A stretch of DNA of 7,976 nucleotides from Gammaproteobacteria bacterium UBA2965. Its GTDB lineage: Bacteria; Pseudomonadota; Gammaproteobacteria; Pseudomonadales; Azotimanducaceae. Where the stretch lies: positions 46,594 to 54,569 of the forward strand of contig DEBD01000046.1 of NCBI GenBank assembly GCA_002348385.1, written 5' to 3'. A program made the translations under genes and the position numbers. Shown here one piece after another: positions 6,610 to 7,976 of this stretch (positions are counted from its first letter, which is position 1; each line of letters opens with the position of its first letter). The notes beneath the pieces are model-generated. The model had not been told where the DNA came from. It saw only the letters and a program-made list of their open reading frames with translations, and did no database searches.

Positions 6610-7833
6610 CTACCTGCTTCTGATCTCGAGTGCGTGGAGGGAGCCGGAGTTGCCGAACACGTAGAGAACGCCACCTTCCACGATCAGGTCGGAACGCAGG
6701 CCCTTACCGTCGATTTTACGCCGGCCCAGGAACCGGCCATCGCTCTGAGCAAGCACGTGCAGATAGCCTTGGTCATCCCCCACCACCACGTAGTTGCTAT
6801 AAGCGATGGGGCTGGTGAGCCTGCGCCGTTGCAGCTGCTCGTTGGTCCAAACCACTTCGGCGGTTTGCTGGTCGACTGCGGTTACCACGTCGGAGTCTCC
6901 CACTACGTATACCTGACCGTAGCCTTCGCCCAGATCGAGGTAGCTGGAGAGGTCGTTCTCCCACAGCATGGCACCATCGCTGCGACGCAGTGCTTTCAGC
7001 TTGCCCTGGTAGGCCACCGCATAGACCACCCGGCCCAGCACCAGTGGGGACCCGTCGATGTCCACCAGGCGATCCAACTCCGAGCGCCCCTCGGGCAACA
7101 TCACACGATGCTGCCAGATGGGCTCGCCGTTTTCCGAGCGCAGGGCGCTGAGCATACCGTTAGCAAAACCGGTATAAACCACATCGGAGCTGTATACCGG
7201 GGTACTGGTGCCGCGCAGAGTCAGCACCGGCACCTGGTTGACGAAGCTCCAACGGATTTCACCATCGTCCTCCTCCAGCGCGAGAAGGCGCCCGTCGATG
7301 GTCTGCACGAACACCAGGCCATCGCCGGTTATCGGTGCCGCCAGCACCTCACTGTCTACCCGTGAACGCCACACTTCACTGCCATCTACTGCCGACAGGG
7401 CAATCACCTCGCCCAGGGTGGTCCCCAGCAGAACGTAGCCCGCCCCGGCACCTACGCCACCGCTGACAAAACTCGGATCCTTGCGATCGAGGAAGTTGAC
7501 GGCTCCCAGCATGCCCTTCTCTACCGCACCCACTTTTGTGCGCCAAACGCGCTTACCCGTGAAGCGATCCAGCGCGATGAGCTCTCCGTAGCCGTCCGCG
7601 GCATAGATCCGGTCTGCCAGCACCGTTGGATCCAGCCGCAGGTATTTCTTACCCAGTCCACGCCCCACCGACGCGCGCCACACGTGATCCAAGCGCACCT
7701 CGGCATCGAAGCTCACCAGTTGCATGGGTTTCTGCTGCTTTTTCTGCTCGTCTCTGTCTACCCACGGCAGCCAGGAGAACCAGCTGCAGCCAGCGAGGCT
7801 GAAGCTCAACAGCACCAACAGGATCCTACGCAT
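6610..7833 (-). CDS. bamB: Outer-membrane assembly lipoprotein BamB (eight-blade beta-propeller)
   Basis: Lipoprotein of the BAM complex that helps BamA fold beta-barrel proteins into the outer membrane. The protein has 407 residues (E. coli 392). Residues 1-16, MRRILLVLLSFSLAGC, are a lipoprotein signal with lipobox LAGC; Cys16 would be lipidated, and Ser17 at +2 fits outer-membrane sorting. After a Trp-rich, charged linker (17-40), repeated PQQ-like motifs such as YGELIALDRFTGKRVWRT and EVIALSAVDGSEVWR mark propeller blades. LTLRG (204-208) and RLVDID (255-260, Asp258 and Asp260) match the E. coli loops that contact BamA. ATG 7833 is chosen because it places the signal peptide at the N-terminus; an upstream in-frame ATG at 7914 would add 27 polar residues inside the preceding gene. 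GGGGAG (7849-7844) lies 10 nt upstream, a rather long gap. The start overlaps the preceding stop by 8 nt, implying coupling. Confidence 0.96.
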   Translation of the reverse strand: MRRILLVLLSFSLAGCSWFSWLPWVDRDEQKKQQKPMQLVSFDAEVRLDHVWRASVGRGLGKKYLRLDPTVLADRIYAADGYGELIALDRFTGKRVWRTKVGAVEKGMLGAVNFLDRKDPSFVSGGVGAGAGYVLLGTTLGEVIALSAVDGSEVWRSRVDSEVLAAPITGDGLVFVQTIDGRLLALEEDDGEIRWSFVNQVPVLTLRGTSTPVYSSDVVYTGFANGMLSALRSENGEPIWQHRVMLPEGRSELDRLVDIDGSPLVLGRVVYAVAYQGKLKALRRSDGAMLWENDLSSYLDLGEGYGQVYVVGDSDVVTAVDQQTAEVVWTNEQLQRRRLTSPIAYSNYVVVGDDQGYLHVLAQSDGRFLGRRKIDGKGLRSDLIVEGGVLYVFGNSGSLHALEIRSR

Positions 7834-7976
7834 CGGTTTCGGACTCCCCGGACTGGTCTGTTTGTGCCGGTGTATCAGGCGCAGCCTGCTCATCCGCTGC
7901 GGCAGGTCCTGCACCGGTCGCAGGTTCTACGTCCGCCGCAGGCGCTTCTTCCGCCGCGGGCGCTTGATCGGCCGCG
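7826..7976 (-). CDS. C-terminal tail of an upstream gene, possibly YfgM-like (partial)
   Basis: An open frame enters from the right edge and reads 49 codons before TAG (7828-7826). The peptide is almost wholly Ala, Pro, Glu, Asp, Gln and Thr, for example QAPAAEEAPAADVEPATG, and ends SGESETDA. This is an acidic, probably disordered tail with no recognisable domain. It is the right frame because it is open to the edge and its stop lies 8 nt inside bamB, in the ATGCGTAG overlap. In gammaproteobacteria the gene directly before bamB is usually yfgM, an inner-membrane TPR protein associated with the Sec translocon, so that is the best guess from position alone. No TPR sequence is in view, so identity remains unproven. 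Confidence 0.6.
   Translation of the reverse strand, partial: AADQAPAAEEAPAADVEPATGAGPAAADEQAAPDTPAQTDQSGESETDA
7933..7965. repeat. Imperfect 18-bp-period tandem repeat in the tail gene
   Basis: CCGCCGCAGGCGCTT (7933-7947) and CCGCCGCGGGCGCTT (7951-7965) differ at one base and start 18 bp apart, exactly six codons. They encode the repeated APAA-acidic units of the partial gene's tail, so copy-number change would keep the frame. Confidence 0.6.

Noticed and set aside
6538..7365. A 275-codon open frame antisense to bamB and the der start.
   Set aside because: It is a shadow of the bamB codon bias and crosses the bamB-der junction without any domain signal.
1..7976. A search for mobile elements, CRISPR arrays, tRNA or rRNA genes, and defence or secondary-metabolite genes.
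   Set aside because: All but about 100 bases are covered by conserved core genes, and no such signal was seen by eye on either strand.

Overview
The window is GC-rich, densely packed chromosomal DNA. It carries conserved housekeeping and envelope genes, and I see no mobile element, RNA gene, CRISPR array or defence locus. The gene families and their order point to a gammaproteobacterium. guaB-guaA run divergently from xseA, and a bamB-der pair follows a gene whose acidic tail would suit the yfgM position. This matches, from memory, the guaBA / xseA / der-bamB-yfgM neighbourhood of Escherichia coli and, in a looser form, of Pseudomonas. I cannot name the genus.

Layout, left to right. Positions 1-2940 (minus strand) hold guaB followed by guaA, the two-step route from IMP to GMP; guaA is cut by the left edge and lacks about its last 35-40 codons. 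A 58-bp divergent spacer (2941-2998) holds a good sigma70-type promoter for guaBA. Positions 2999-5175 (plus strand) hold xseA, the exonuclease VII large subunit, and a secreted M23-family metallopeptidase whose TTG start overlaps the xseA stop. A 26-bp convergent spacer with two alternative hairpins separates these from 5202-7976 (minus strand). That stretch holds, in transcription order, the tail of an unidentified upstream gene, bamB (outer-membrane lipoprotein of the BAM complex) and der (double-GTPase ribosome assembly factor). The unidentified gene overlaps bamB by 8 nt, and bamB and der are 4 nt apart.

There are three likely transcription units: guaBA, xseA-M23, and (upstream gene)-bamB-der. 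All full-length genes keep their expected catalytic or binding motifs, and I found no frameshift. Three of the six assignable starts are not ATG (TTG for guaA and for the M23 gene, GTG for der), which matters for automated start calls.

I found no convincing undescribed system. The points most worth a second look are the coupling of an envelope peptidase to xseA, the unusual start sites, the compact divergent promoter, and the low-complexity tail at the right edge.
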